Shown here: in pieces, positions 36,409 to 48,700 of the stretch
Position numbering within the stretch: position 1 is the stretch's first letter
How the letters are laid out: every line of letters begins with the position of its first letter
Source of the DNA: Wurfbainia villosa
Taxonomy: Eukaryota; Streptophyta; Magnoliopsida; Zingiberales; Zingiberaceae
Reading direction: 5' to 3'
Length of the DNA: 64,000 nt
NCBI GenBank assembly: GCA_025175895.1
Contig: JAKLTH010000283.1
Coordinates: 1,488,001-1,552,000 of the forward strand
Program-made: the position numbers and the translations under genes
Notes under the pieces: generated by a model
The model's database searches: none
What the model was told of the DNA's origin: nothing
The model's input: only the letters and a program-made list of their open reading frames with translations

Positions 36409-37601
36409 TGTTAGTGTAGAGAGTATCATTCTTGAGTTTTGATGGATGAACCATGGTTAAAATTAGGATATGCTTATGACCTAATGTGCATATTGAGTAT
36501 GCAGGTTTAATAGAAAAGTCCTAGTAGGTTGTGTTGACCGGATACTAAGCAAGAGTCTTGACAGATCAGGAGGACTTACCACCAGATATGAAGTTCGGAT
36601 GGGTCGAGTAGGTCAGATCGGATGTCAAACAAGATACGTCCGACTGGACAATTGGCAAGTAAGCCTCGAGTGAAGAGACGAGGTCGAGTCCTCAAGTAGG
36701 GACAAAGCTAGGTGTCGATCCGACGGAGGATCCGTGTTGGGACGATCGGGTAGTATTACTACCGTCAAATAATATTATATTATGTATTGTGCTAACTCTA
36801 TATTGTAGGAATCTAGGCGATTGCACAATATCCAAGTGACTCACACTCAGTCGACTGAACAAGGTCTAGACGATTGGGATTCTGAGATGGCAAGAGGAGT
36901 TGTAGATCGACTGGAGATCGTGCAACCGAGATGGTATATATTTTAGCCAACTGGACCAGGTATAGGCAATTGGGATAGGAAAATATCAAAACTATAGGGG
37001 AACGGAGCCAGCTAGAAAGCCTAGAATGTCAAATCAACGATTGATTTGGAGTCAACTAAAGAGTATTCCAGTCAACTGAAAAAGACTTATAAAATAAATG
37101 GAGGGTCAGCTCCGAATTAAAGACTCTATTACTCATCCAAGTGTTGCTACTCCGTTTGTCGTTCGCAAGATCATTATCAAGCTGCTACTCTGCAACCCCG
37201 ACAACTGAGTTCCATTTCATACTTTAGTTGTAGGTATAATATTTGTTTATTACTTTACTTTTGTTTACTTGTACTTAATTTCAAGATGATAGGTAGCTTG
37301 TATATCTTATTCTCTATTCTTTATAAAAACTAAAATCCTCCGAGATCGAAAATTCTCGATTCGAAAGGACTTTAGTGTATTGTCCATCGAGATGACTTTC
37401 GAAAATTATGAGTTTTGGAGTAGCAACTTGGCTAGGATTGTGAATCAAGTAAAAAAGAAATTGTTTATTTGTTTTAATTTACTTTTATTTTCTTCTGTAA
37501 TAACTCTTTATTTTGAAAAGAAAAAGAATAAAATTTAAAAAGTAAAAGAAAATTTTATAAATATCGAGATTCACCCCTCTTTCGATAGTAACGATCCTAC
37601 A
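36409..37601 (+). repeat. 3' LTR of Copia A
   Basis: 1193 bp, TGTTAGTG...TCCTACA; clearly homologous to 23824-25299 but with many substitutions and two large length differences, so the insertion is old. Confidence 0.88.
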
Positions 37602-38782
37602 AATAATTTGATTAATTTTAAATTTAAGTTAACTCGATTTGATTATCTTATCAAATAATTCTAAACACTATAAATTTGATTTACCTTGATTTGTTTACAA
37701 CAAATAAATTTGTCACTAGAGAGAGGTCAACTTAGGTCAATGGAATAGTTCAAAAGTTACCTCCAAAGCCAGCTCTGAAACAATAAAAAATTTAAATGAG
37801 TCCCGGACGAAATAATAAAAATGAACCATTTTAATGATGAAAATTTATACTTTTATAAAATTTGAGCCCTTTTTAAATGTGTATAAATTATATTTTAAAT
37901 TTATTTAATAGACAAATAATCTTTCAAAATTAATCAGGCAAAACTCAAACATATGAATTATCAAAAAATAAAAATAAAAATAAAAAATTTATTTAAGTTT
38001 TGCCATTCATTCCCCCCCTTAATTTGTTTAGGTTAAATAATGAATAAAGATTCACTTCTTTTTAAGTGCCACTGTACTCATCTGATATGAATTGCCATGA
38101 AAGTTCCAATGAGCCTTGGAAAACTTAAAGATCAAATCAATTGAATCATGGCACCAAGTGAGTCAAGCTTCAAAGTCAGAGACAAAAATATAATTAATAA
38201 ACTGAACTCGAGCTTATCCAATCATAAAATTTTGCTCCTTTTTATTTAAGATATTAAAATCATGTAAATAAATAAATATATATATATATATATATATAAA
38301 GAAGTTAATAACATCTTAAATAAAATTAATACATCGGTCACAAACTTAACGATTGTCGTCTAAACCAACTCTCAACCTCAATAATAAACTAAAACACAAG
38401 AAGATGTTTGAATCCCTTTTGCAAGGGGAATTAATAATCAAGTTTTGTTTACTACTAATAGATTAATTAATTAGGAGAAAAGTTATCGAGAAGATGTTTA
38501 TTTAGAAGATCAAGGATGACATGTATATTTTATCAAAATAAAATTATACAAAAATCATTGGTTGTGATGAGAACTAATTTTGAGGGTTTACCTTCACCAT
38601 GGCAAAAGGACACTTAATAGAATATAAAATTCTATCATCGAGTTTGATAACATCATTGTAGGGCTTAAAGAAAAAGCTCAACCTTTAAGATGGATAAGAA
38701 GAGATTGATTAAGAATTATTATAGGCAAATATAGGACACTAATAAATGTCCTTCCATGCAAATTTTAAAATTTTTTACCATG

Positions 38783-39654
38783 TGTCAAAGTTAACTTTTA
38801 CTATTGAGATTATTGAGAGAATCATCCAAGTTTCGTATTGAAAATATATGGAAAAAAATTATGGACTTATAAAATAAAAGATATCTCTATTGATTTGAGA
38901 TCTTTTGGATATAATTCAAAAATAATGAGTATTTAGATCCAAAGTAAACAGTATCATATTATTATGGAAATATATGAATTTTATTTGTATCAACAATTGA
39001 TATTAGAGTCAATAGTTTATGTCGAATCATGAGTCTCGAACGAGGAAGTAGGAGCTTCTATATCTCGATCAAGAGAACCAAATACTAGGTAGAAAGTCCA
39101 GTTTGATTAAAAGGATCAAACAATTAGTAAGAAGTTTAGCTGGGTCAAAGGACCAGATAATTGACAAGAAGATCTGGTAGGTTGAGGCAATGGCAGAGAG
39201 AGAGGGGGGGGGGGGGGGGAGGGTGTGCGGAAGCACCCCTTCCTCCAGAAGGAAAATGTAGTCCTCCTCTATTGATCGTCGACCATTAGCCTTGTACCTC
39301 TGTCAGTCGCCGTTGAATTTCATTGAGCACTCGTTCAAATTTCAATCTAAATTCACCAATGAGTTGAGGATCATATATTAAGTAGAAAAAGTCCTTCGAG
39401 GATGAATGAACTTGAGGAGATGTCAAATGTGATCCTTTATTTGAGAAGAGATTGTTGAAATTATTAAGAGAACAATCAAAATTTCACATTTAAAAGACAT
39501 GGAAAATATCATGGAATATAATTATAAGATGAACAGATATCTTCATTGGTTTAGATTTTTTAGGTATAGTTTAAAAATAAAATCATAAAAGTTTAGATTA
39601 AAATAGATAATATCATATCATTATGAAGATATATAAATCTTATTTGCATCAACA
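38783..39654 (+). mobile_element. TRIM-like element: short LTR pair with primer site and polypurine tract
   Basis: Diverged direct repeats 38783-38995 and 39421-39654 both start TGTCAAA and end CAACA, and share 'ATTATTGAGAGAA', 'TATCATAT.ATTATG.A' and 'TTATTTG.ATCAACA'. After the first comes TTGATATTAGAGTC, similar to the Copia primer site. Before the second comes GAACTTGAGGAGA, a polypurine tract. Only about 425 bp lies between, with no coding. That interior has 30-70-bp units like those in the Copia A LTR. No target duplication is seen. Confidence 0.5.
39204..39219 (+). repeat. Run of 16 G
   Basis: Uninterrupted poly-G after a short GA run; the count may be unreliable in assembly. Confidence 0.9.
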
Positions 39655-40434
39655 TTTATAATATATAATGTATTGACATTTTAAATTCCATGAATTATGT
39701 ATTAAAATTCTAAATAGTCAAATACTATGGACTTAAGTAATATATGGTTTCTAAAAGTATAATGCATTAATATATAGATATGTAGTATATCTTGTATTGT
39801 GATTTAATTATTTGTATATTATAGTTTTTAAATTTAGTCGAATAAAATATTATATAATAGTTGAGACTTAGTATTCTGATATAACTTTTTTTTTTTAAAT
39901 TCAAGTATTCAAGTTATGATGTAATTAACCCTAAGATAATCGATTCAGTTTAACATAAATTTTGCATGAGTTATCAAAATAAATTTAAAAAGTACACTCG
40001 ACTTTCGATGAACGATCCAATATCATAAATGGTTCAAACACCATTAGCAGATGTATACTTAATATAGAAATTAAATCTTTGTTACATAAATGTTCTCATC
40101 TTACTATTATCAACACATTATGTTCCTTTGGCTGCAAAAGATGAATTCGTCAGAATGACGGTCCCTATCGATTTGTCTTATTCGAGAGAAGTAAATCATA
40201 AAAGATATTTTATCCAACCGAAAACTAGCATAGCAGGAGAATAGACATCTCAAAAAATTTTACAATCTTCAAAAATTAATCCTTATTTATTATTACAATT
40301 CTATTACCGCGTTAATCAATCTATCCCACATATGAAGACATTATGTCCCCTTTGTGAAATCACATAGGAAGGGCATCAAAATATATAGACGAAACACCAC
40401 ATACTTATTATTGAGAGATGGACAAAGAAAGTTA

Positions 40435-40717
40435 GGGGGCATTTGATATCTATTTTCTTCTCCGTTTTTCATTTTCATTTTCTGCGAAAACGCATTTGGT
40501 TCGCGTTTTCTATCTCCATTTTTTAGAAAATAAAGGAGCGTTTTCTAGAAAATTGAAAAACGAAAAATAATCGTTTTCTGTTTTAATTTTCGTTTTCCAA
40601 AAAATAAAAGAGTGTTTTCTGGAAAACTGGAAAATAAAAAAAACTCGTTTTCTGTTTTCTGGAAAAAGAGAGAATGAAAACAGAAAACAGAAAATTCTCT
40701 GCGAACCAAACACCCCC
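40435..40717. mobile_element. Tourist-like MITE / foldback
   Basis: Ends GGGGGCATTTGATATC and (reverse complement) GGGGGTGTTTGGTTCG. The flanks TTA / TAA make the target duplication ambiguous. The interior is almost only TTTTC/GAAAA words and can fold on itself. Confidence 0.7.
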
Positions 40718-40839
40718 TAAGATTTTTGACGAAAATAAAGACAGAACGAATAGAACTCAGTAGGATCTAAAAGGATCAAGTAGCAAGTCTCCTCTCGCTC
40801 ACTCGATGAAGTATTTAGATTGTTTTCACGGAGATGACA

Positions 40840-41287
40840 TATTGGTTGGAATAAGATGACATTTGCGAAATGAACATAGATCGATTCTGGAGGAGGATCT
40901 AAAATCCCTCTCTGATGTCAGATGACCCTCCTCTGTCCTGGTCAATTGTGTCAAAGTCAAAGACCCTCGCAATTTACTTCCCTTATAATGGTCGTGGGAC
41001 AGATCAGTGAGGGCTACTAGATTAAAAATTTATATTAGGGATACTTGTCGATTATACTTTCTTCGATAGTTTAATTCAAGTTTAGTTTCAACTTGATTCA
41101 TTTAAATGTTATCAAACTCTCAATTTGAGCTTATTTGATTATTTAAAATTCTTTCATTTTCTAATTTACTTGATTGGTTAGAGAGCTTGATATTAAAAAT
41201 TTATTTATTCATTTTGAGAGTTTTTTATTTATTTATAAGTTTAATAAGTGTTAATAAATTTTATTCATAGACATTATTTATAATTTT

Positions 41288-41323
<36 letters not shown>

Positions 41324-41895
41324 TATTTTGAAACGGATTTGACTCCACGGATCTCTAATGGAGCGCTAATTAAATAACTCCTAGTCGAGATTTTCACTGA
41401 CTACCAGGATAAATCAGGAAGTGTTTACATCTCAATAGCTAAATCCGACAATACAATTACACCGTATCTATAAGATAGGTATGATACCAAAGACGTATTT
41501 CATCCGAGAAAGTGAACTCCCAACCCCCATCTGGTTCCCAACCCCCAACTGCTTGTCCAATTTTTTTCAAAATTAAAAATTGAATTTATCTTAGTAAAAA
41601 ATCAAACCTCGCTAATTTATGAAATATCACACCGTGTCCATGGGACAATCTTATATTCATTTACTTCGTAAAAGATTGGAACCGTCAACCTAGTAGCCTC
41701 AATCGATCTGTCCCACAGTCATTATGAGAGAGATAAATCGCGGGGGTCTTTGATCTTGATGCGATTAGCCAGGACAGAGGAGAAGCATCTGAGCCCAAAG
41801 AGAAGTTTTATACCCTCCTCTGAAATCGACCCGTGTTCATTTCGCAAGTGTTATCCTGTCCCAACCAACACACTATCACCATGGGGACAATCTTA
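40840..41895. repeat. R1 repeats in inverted orientation, arms about 200 bp
   Basis: The left arm 40840-41040 and the reverse complement of 41690-41895 share, in order, TTGGTTGG.A.A.GATAACA/GATGACA, TTGCGAAATGAACA, TCGATT..GGAGG, TCTCCTCTGTCCTGG, CATCAA..TCAAAGACCC and TAATGG/ACTGTGGGACAGATC. The span between (41041-41689) is AT-rich with an AT microsatellite and no coding. It could be a foldback transposon or two R1 copies inserted head to head. Confidence 0.7.
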
Positions 41896-42209
41896 TATTC
41901 ACTTACAACTCTAAGAAAGGAAGTACTAATGTGCAAAATTACATTAGTCATAATTAACACGAGAAGTACAAAGACACGCATAGTTAATTTGTTTTCTTGG
42001 AATAGTTAAAACTAAAGTATTTCAAAACAATCTCACATAAAAAAAAAGAAAGAAAAAAAAAGAAAGAAAGAAAGAAAGATAATCAAAACTTAGTAACATG
42101 GGTTGATGATGCCCACCATGAATATAAAATTTGAAGAAAGTGTACACTTCTAAGTCGACCTTTAAAGCACAAATTCCCCCCAACTCCAAGTCTCAAACAA
42201 CAATTTAGT

Positions 42210-42693
42210 ATGGAAGAGGTTTGGAAGGACATAAGTTTGAGCCCCTCCCTTCACCGAGACAACATGGCTGCCACTTCCACCTCTTCCTTCTCCTTCTTGA
42301 CCAAATACTGCCACTCTACTAATCCCGGCTCCAGGAAGCACCCCCTCGAGCTGCAGCCGGCCGCGGAATTCGACGGGGGCAATGCCGAAAGGCGAAAGAA
42401 TCGGATGATGAAGAACCGGGAGTCGGCCGCGCGGTCGCGAGCCCGGAAGCAGGCCTACACAAAAGAGCTGGAGAAGGAGGTGGACAAGCTGCAGGCTGAG
42501 AACGCAATGCTGAGGAGGCAGAATGAGGAGGTACATAATTCAGTTAGCTGAGTGTGTGCAACTTTAGACAAGCTTAAAGTGTTGTTTTTGTTTTTGTTTT
42601 CTCTTTTCTCTGCAGTTGAAGAAATCATTAGAAGATCAGATTAGACGGGGTACAAAGCACACCCTGCAAAGAACATTGACAGCTCCATTTTAA
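42210..42693 (+). CDS. FD: FD-type bZIP transcription factor (group A), florigen partner
   Basis: Exon 1 is 42210-42530 (107 codons) and exon 2 is 42616-42693 (stop TAA). Donor GAG|GTACAT and acceptor TCTGCAG are in phase 0, giving 132 aa. The N-terminus MEEVWKDISLS is a conserved FD signature. The basic region is N-rich (KNRESAARSRARKQ, about 69-82), with the N-x7-R spacing of bZIPs, followed by a short leucine zipper starting ELEKEVDKLQAEN. The C-terminus RTLTAPF is the SAP motif, whose Thr is phosphorylated to bind 14-3-3 and, through it, FT. The role would be activation of floral meristem genes in the nucleus. It is short for the family (Arabidopsis FD has about 285 residues), as are several monocot FDs. 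The start is the only upstream ATG that preserves the MEEVWKD motif. TATA-like TGAATATAAAATT lies about 90 bp upstream. Confidence 0.92.
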
Positions 42694-45600
42694 GATAGAA
42701 AGATGAAGGATGAAGAGTTGTCAAGTGCAATCGAACGAGACTCTTTCTTTCTTTCTTTTTCTTTTCTTTTTTTTTTTTTTGAATCCTTTTTGTCTATGTA
42801 GACTTAGCTTTTTTGTTTGCTCTGTGAAGATGCATGTTGTTCCCCTTCTTACTCGGAAGGAGGAGTTATTCGATGACAATCGACTGATGATCACCGATGC
42901 AAAGCCTTCGTGAAGAGTGAGGTAGATCATTTTCAACTCCATGTGCAGGCCAAATTGGTGCTTCTAAAATTGGTCTCCTTATTGGATCTCAGTGACAAAA
43001 CTTTCCGCGACAATGTTAGCAAATCTACGTAGATTAACACACGTGAAAGGGCATCGGAGATGTCCGAAAAGCAAAGATCCTCCAATAAGAGTCTAGTTCT
43101 AATCTAAGAGAGAAAAGGTTCAAAGAGGATGTGTAAAGTCCCTTTAGCATTGCAGGGTTCACCTCTTCTTCTTTTTTTTCCTTTTTTGTTAATATAACCA
43201 ACTCTCTAGGGTTACACTAGTGGCTATGGCTAAATAGTGCCATAGTATATGTCGATCCAACGGGCATGGATGATGCTAGCCCAAACTCGTCGTCCCCTAT
43301 TGCGGTGTCACCCAACCCGACCTTTCTAAACTATACCCCACTTGTCCTAGACAAAGGGTGCTCAAGAGGTCGAGCACTCCGAAAGGAAATATGCTTGGGA
43401 GGTCAAGTGCTCCAAGGGCAAGGGATGCTCGGGAGGCCGAATACTCTAAAGCCAAAGGTTAGTTTGAGGGCCAAGCATAATGGCTAATGTGGTAGGGTGT
43501 CATATGTCGTCAAGACTTCAACACGGAGCATCTCTTATGCAACCAACAAGGGCATCTTCTATACCCATCCCGATGATGAACTAGAGGATGGCCTCATCGA
43601 GGCGTATCACAAATAATTTGCAAGAATTCATAAGTTGAGATTAAATAGAGAGTCAGTCAAATCAATATAACGACTCTATCTTCTACTATATCATCATTTA
43701 AAGAGCCAAATCGATCAAAAAAAAAAAATAGTGATGAGAAACCCACATTATTACTGCTCTTACTTAAGTCGATGGACTATGACCAGTACACAAAAGTAGG
43801 TGCACTACCAATTCAGTTCAGGGCAGTGATCAGAATCACCAGCTAACCTGGCAACCCTAATATATGAAATTTGTATCTAAGCTTCCTCTTGTTAAGAGGA
43901 CTATATGGAACTGGAATAAGGGTCGATTTGCCAGTCACTCAGCCATCATCTGGAGGTAACAAAACATTCCATATATTCATCGGCAGAAAGGTGCCCCGCG
44001 AGTGCGGCGCGTTGGTAAATCAATGGGAGAACTTGTACAATGGACAAGGATCAATTTTGGAGATGTTCTAAAATCATGTCCTGAACTCAGATGATCATCC
44101 ACTGTCTTACCAATTGTGTCTAGAACATAATCTACCCGTGATTTACTCTCTCGAATTCTAAAAGATCGGAGCGAGAGGGTCGCTAGATTGTATATTTCAA
44201 CATTTTGCACGATCGATAGAAAGGCTGATTGCTATTCAAGAGATTGAAACTCCTTATTGTTGGTTAATCAGATCCTGATTGACCAAACTCGAATGAAACT
44301 CGAATTGGAATTGAATTTCGATGTTTAACAAAAATTGAAAGTTGACGAGTGAAAAATCCAAGTGGATTAAAGAGAATCGAACATTTGATGGTCGAAAGTC
44401 CAATAGGATATTGGCAAAATAGAAATTCAAATGGATCATGGAAGATCGAATACTTAATGATGGAAAGTTCAACTAGAAATTGACAAGTGTGAAATTCAAA
44501 TAGATCAAGATTGATCGGACACTTGGTACAAAAAATCAAACTTGAGATAGATGGTAAAATTCAAGGAATCTCTCCAAAGATATTATTGGTGCAATGATTC
44601 AAGAGAGCAAATCTTTAAGGTGAGATTATCCATCAAGATATGATGAATGAATTTTGAAAAGCTCTTAGTTTAGGCGAGAACCAATTTATATCTTACAAAG
44701 ATTATAGAATGACATGTATATGTATTAAAATGCTCTAGACACACACGTAAAATGATAAGAAAAATAAATTAAGTTCAAGTTGCATCAAAATGAATTTAAA
44801 CTCATTAAATTACGAAAACTAATATACAAATCATGTACACCTCTTAGATCATGATTGAAAATACTTTTATCGAAACTCAACTCCAATCAGAATCTTACTC
44901 GAGCTTGAACAATCTTGATCTGAAATTGATTGCATAAAAAATCTCCCCCTAACACTAATAGCATATAACTCGAAGGACGCATAATACATATACCTTATAA
45001 CCATACTTCTTCTACTGCCATTTCAACAAAATATGAAATCGTCACATTAACGATTCCTTCTAGATATCCCTACCAGTGGAAAAGATAAATCAAGAACCTA
45101 TATGACAAGTACAAAAGAATGATCATTTTGATGATAGAGCATGTTCTTTTAGTGTGTTTTTCAATTTACAGTTATTCGATATACAAACAACTGCTTCATC
45201 GCATCTGTATCATTTGCGTCGTCTTCGTCGTCGATACCAAATATTATAAAATTAATGACACTTGAAAAAAAAATCATATTTCAAATCGAATCAAACTGTA
45301 CTATAAGTCTGCACTATTCAAAACTTCAATATAGGCTTTATGCATGAGCATCTCGAACCATTTTAGGATCGATCGAAAACCCAATACATGAACAAGGAAC
45401 AAGAGTGATCTAAACTGATAACCCAATCAAACATTTTAAGAGCTCAAAACTAAAATTTACCCTGATATGAAACACATCGTCAGCCATGGTTATGTTCGGT
45501 GTCGATGTTCGATCAAAAAAAGAGAAGTGATCGTTTTTGCTCGAGAAAACGACGTCGAGCACGACGAACCGGTTTCATATACATCGAAAAACCCACAAGT

Positions 45601-45709
45601 AAAAAATGGGAACATAATTTGCTCACACACACACACACCAAATTGCACTGAATAATGAAGTACCCTTCTTTCTCAAGCCCTAAAACACAAAAAAAAAACT
45701 ATGCAACAC
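42694..45709. other. Convergent spacer between the FD-like and RanBP2 zinc-finger genes
   Basis: A T-rich run at 42742-42780 is probably in the FD-like 3' UTR. The stretch 43362-43450 holds three imperfect units of about 35 bp (GGGTGCTC.AGAGGTCGAGCACTCC type). An R1 copy is at about 44045-44215. About 44340-44525 holds 70-bp-scale tandem units (AATCCAAGTGGAT...GATGGTCGAAAGTCCAA) like those in the Copia A LTR. Nothing coding is recognised; the open frame 43266-43487 has no known domain. Confidence 0.5.
44045..44215. repeat. R1 dispersed repeat copy
   Basis: GGATCAATTTTGGAGATG.TCTAAAATC..., CTCAGATGATCATCCACTGTC, CAATTGTGTC and GTGATTTACTCTC...GAGAGGGTCGCTAGATTG follow the order of the arm at 40840. 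Confidence 0.65.
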
Positions 45710-48700
45710 TTACAGAAAGGATAGTTGCTTCCTTCCGTTTTTACACCTGCAATAGGCAAATTCTAAGGTCCATCAATCGATTATTCTTGTACGAGTAAAA
45801 AGAAAAAAAAAATGATTAACATTGAAAAGAAGAAAAGAAATTGGAAAATGAAGCATTGATTCTCGTCGAAGAAGTATCTCTCAAGTTGTCGAGCTTATGG
45901 AGGTTTATTAGATGTCTCCAAATTATCCATGTGATATCTGTGCTAAGAAGTAGCCTTGGAGCAATTAACTCTATGAATGAACAAAGACATTCATATGAAT
46001 TAGATGGTAAACAGAATCATCAGTTGCATATCAGTGTTCAAAGCATATGCAAAACTTTGTGACTATATACGAGAAAACACTACGATAAGTACGTATGCTA
46101 TTGCTCAATGCTCACACAAAGGACTAAGAATTTACAAACTGGATCTAGTTGAATTTTTTTGGAGGGATACATTAGTTATGAAAATATTAAATTGGAAGGC
46201 ATAGGTAAGTTTGATAAGTTAAGACTTCACCAAACAGCAAAGATTTCCTCACAGTTTGCTACTTCATGACATAAACTAACTACAACAGTCAATAACTGCA
46301 AGCTAAACAAGGTGTTCTTCAAATTTATTTTTACCTGTTGCAAATTGAACGAGAAGCAAAATTATGATTGTTGCAATTATTGCACATCCAATCACCATCA
46401 CGCCATTGATTTGCCCTGATAATAAAAAAAAAAGCACAGAAAATGGGTTTGTAGACAATACAGACAATTGGGATTAACATTGAAGATATATACTAGCAGA
46501 GTTATGGAAATTAATCAAATTAAACAGTCAACCATACAAAAACAACGTTCATGACTGGGCGGGTTGTGACCAATGGGAACTCAATAGGATGAGGGAATGA
46601 GGGCTATACGAGGAGGGAGAATAGGAGAGGGTGTTGATCGCGAATTAGCAGTCACAGATAAAAAAAAAAATGGAACGCTGAAGGGAATCACCAATTGCTA
46701 TTCATGTCGCTAGTGCTAGAGAGGAGTGGTTGGGTGCAAACTGCAAAGTGAAAAGTTGAGGATACAAGAGACCCTGGCTATTGGTAATTTTTTCTTTGAA
46801 GTTTCTGTTAGCCATTCCAACAATTTACTCGGATTTACTTGATTCCTAAAACAAATGGTAGGGAATGCACCCTACTTATGCAAAGCATAACTAAGTCTTT
46901 AAAAGCATATTTGAACATCAAACTTGGTTCATCTCATAGAACTTGTTATTTTGTAAAAAAATACTAATCAACTTATTACATGAAAGCAGCCCTATTTATA
47001 TCCAAAATTAGGGCTTATTCAAAAGGGATAAATCAAAACTCTATCCTAAGAATAAATCAAACTCTATCCTAATAAATAATTATCCCTAACATATTTACAA
47101 TATTCTAACACTCCCCCTCAAGCGGGAGCATATAAATTATATGCACCCAGCTTGTTACATATGTAGTCAATTCGGGGACCTCTCAGAGACTTAGTAAACA
47201 TATCTGCTAGTTGATCATGCGAGTTAACAAAACTAGTAGATATTTCTCCAGATATGACTTTCTCTCTGACAAAGTGACAGTCGACTTCAATATGCTTTGT
47301 CCTCTCATGAAAAACTGGATTTGACGCGATATGCATAGCGGCCTGGTTATCACATATGAGTGACATTTGTGTAACATCTCCAAACCTGAGCTCCCGAAGC
47401 AATTGTTTGAGCCATATAAGCTCTTGACTGACTATGACCATAGCTCGATACTCTGCCTCCGCACTGGATCTCGCCACAACATTCTGCTTTTTGCTTTTCC
47501 AAGAAACAAGGTTACCTCCGACAAATATACAAAAACCAGAGGTGGATCTCCTATCAATTGGAGATCCTGTCCAATCTGCATCAGAATACCCTATGACTCG
47601 AGTATGTCTTTTGTTTTCGAACAAAAGACATTTTCCTGGAGCGCCTTTGATATATCGAACAATGCGAATCACAGTATCCCAATGTTCTTTACACGGAGAG
47701 TTGAGAAACTGACTTACTACACTTACGGCAAACGAGATATCTGGACGAGTAATGAAGGTAGCTTAGTCTCCTACTAATCGCTTTGTATCGCTCGGGATCC
47801 GAGGCTCCCGATTCGGGCAGAGCTTAACATTAGGATCATAGGGTTGCACAACCGTCTTTGAGTTTAACATTCTGCTTTCTTACAGAATATCCATCGCATA
47901 CTTCCTTTGAGATATAATGATCCCATTTGACGTACTTCCATCCCCAAGAAATATTTGAGTCACGAGATCTTTTGTCTGAAATGTTTGAAAAGATGTTGTT
48001 TCACTGTGAAATCCCAAGATGATCACCGCACTGTGATGACAATATCATCAACATAAACCACTAGATAGACGAGATGGCGGCGATAAAAAGAGAATGGTCA
48101 CCTACCGCTTCCGAGTCATGCCGAATCGCTGAATTACAATATCTTGAATCTACCGAACCACGCTCTGAATCGCTGAGACCGTATAAAGATTTTCGCAGCG
48201 ACATACAAGACCGAAAGACTCTCGAGCAACAAAACACGGAGGTTGCTCCACGTACACTTCTTGCAGGTCACCGCAAGAACGCATTCTTGATGTCTAATCG
48301 ATAAAGAGGCCGGTGTTGAATCGCAAAGAATGGATACATGAATACGATCGAAGACATCTTAGCAAGGGGAAAAAGTATCCCCATAATCCAATCCAAAGAT
48401 CCGAGTATAGCCTTTAGCAACAAGACGAGCCTTAAGTTTTTCAACCGTTCCGTCTGGACCAACCTTCACCGTATATACCCATCGACAGCCAACAACTGAT
48501 TTTCCTGGTGGTAGAGGGACGAGGTCCCAAGTCCCACAAATTGTAAAGGCACTCATTTCGTCAAAGATAGCTGTTTCCATCCTAGATGGGCAATGCATCT
48601 CTGCAGCTTTGGAAGAAACAGAACAAGGAGGAAGCGAGAATAATAGGAAGAAGAAAGCGATGATAACTCAAAGACACATAATGAGGAGAAGGATTACGAG

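Larger units (their letters stand above)
23824..37601 (+). mobile_element. Copia LTR retrotransposon A (Sirevirus-like), old and broken, hosting nested insertions
   Basis: LTRs 23824-25299 and 36409-37601 start TGTT and end CTACA. The primer site TAGTATCAGAGC (25302-25313) is typical of Copia (initiator Met tRNA). The order is gag, protease, integrase, reverse transcriptase, RNase H, which defines Ty1/copia. About 1.1 kb lies between RNase H and the 3' LTR, as in Sireviruses. The flanks AATAG (23819-23823) and AATAA (37602-37606) agree at 4 of 5 bases. Many stops and frameshifts mean it cannot be autonomous. The span 27049-31575 is foreign. Confidence 0.88.
37602..42209. other. Spacer between Copia A and the FD-like gene
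   Basis: AT-rich, no host gene seen. It holds a TA run (38277-38300), a TRIM-like element (38783-39654), a MITE (40435-40717), an R1 inverted pair (40840-41895), an AT run (about 41290-41321) and an (AAAG)n stretch (about 42038-42081) about 130 bp upstream of the FD-like ATG. Confidence 0.5.

Noticed and set aside
42162..42536. 124-codon open frame antisense to the FD-like gene
   Set aside because: Shadow of the GC-rich bZIP exon; no homology recognised.
43266..43487. 73-codon plus-strand frame with GRP-like words
   Set aside because: Overlaps a 35-bp imperfect tandem repeat and has no known domain.
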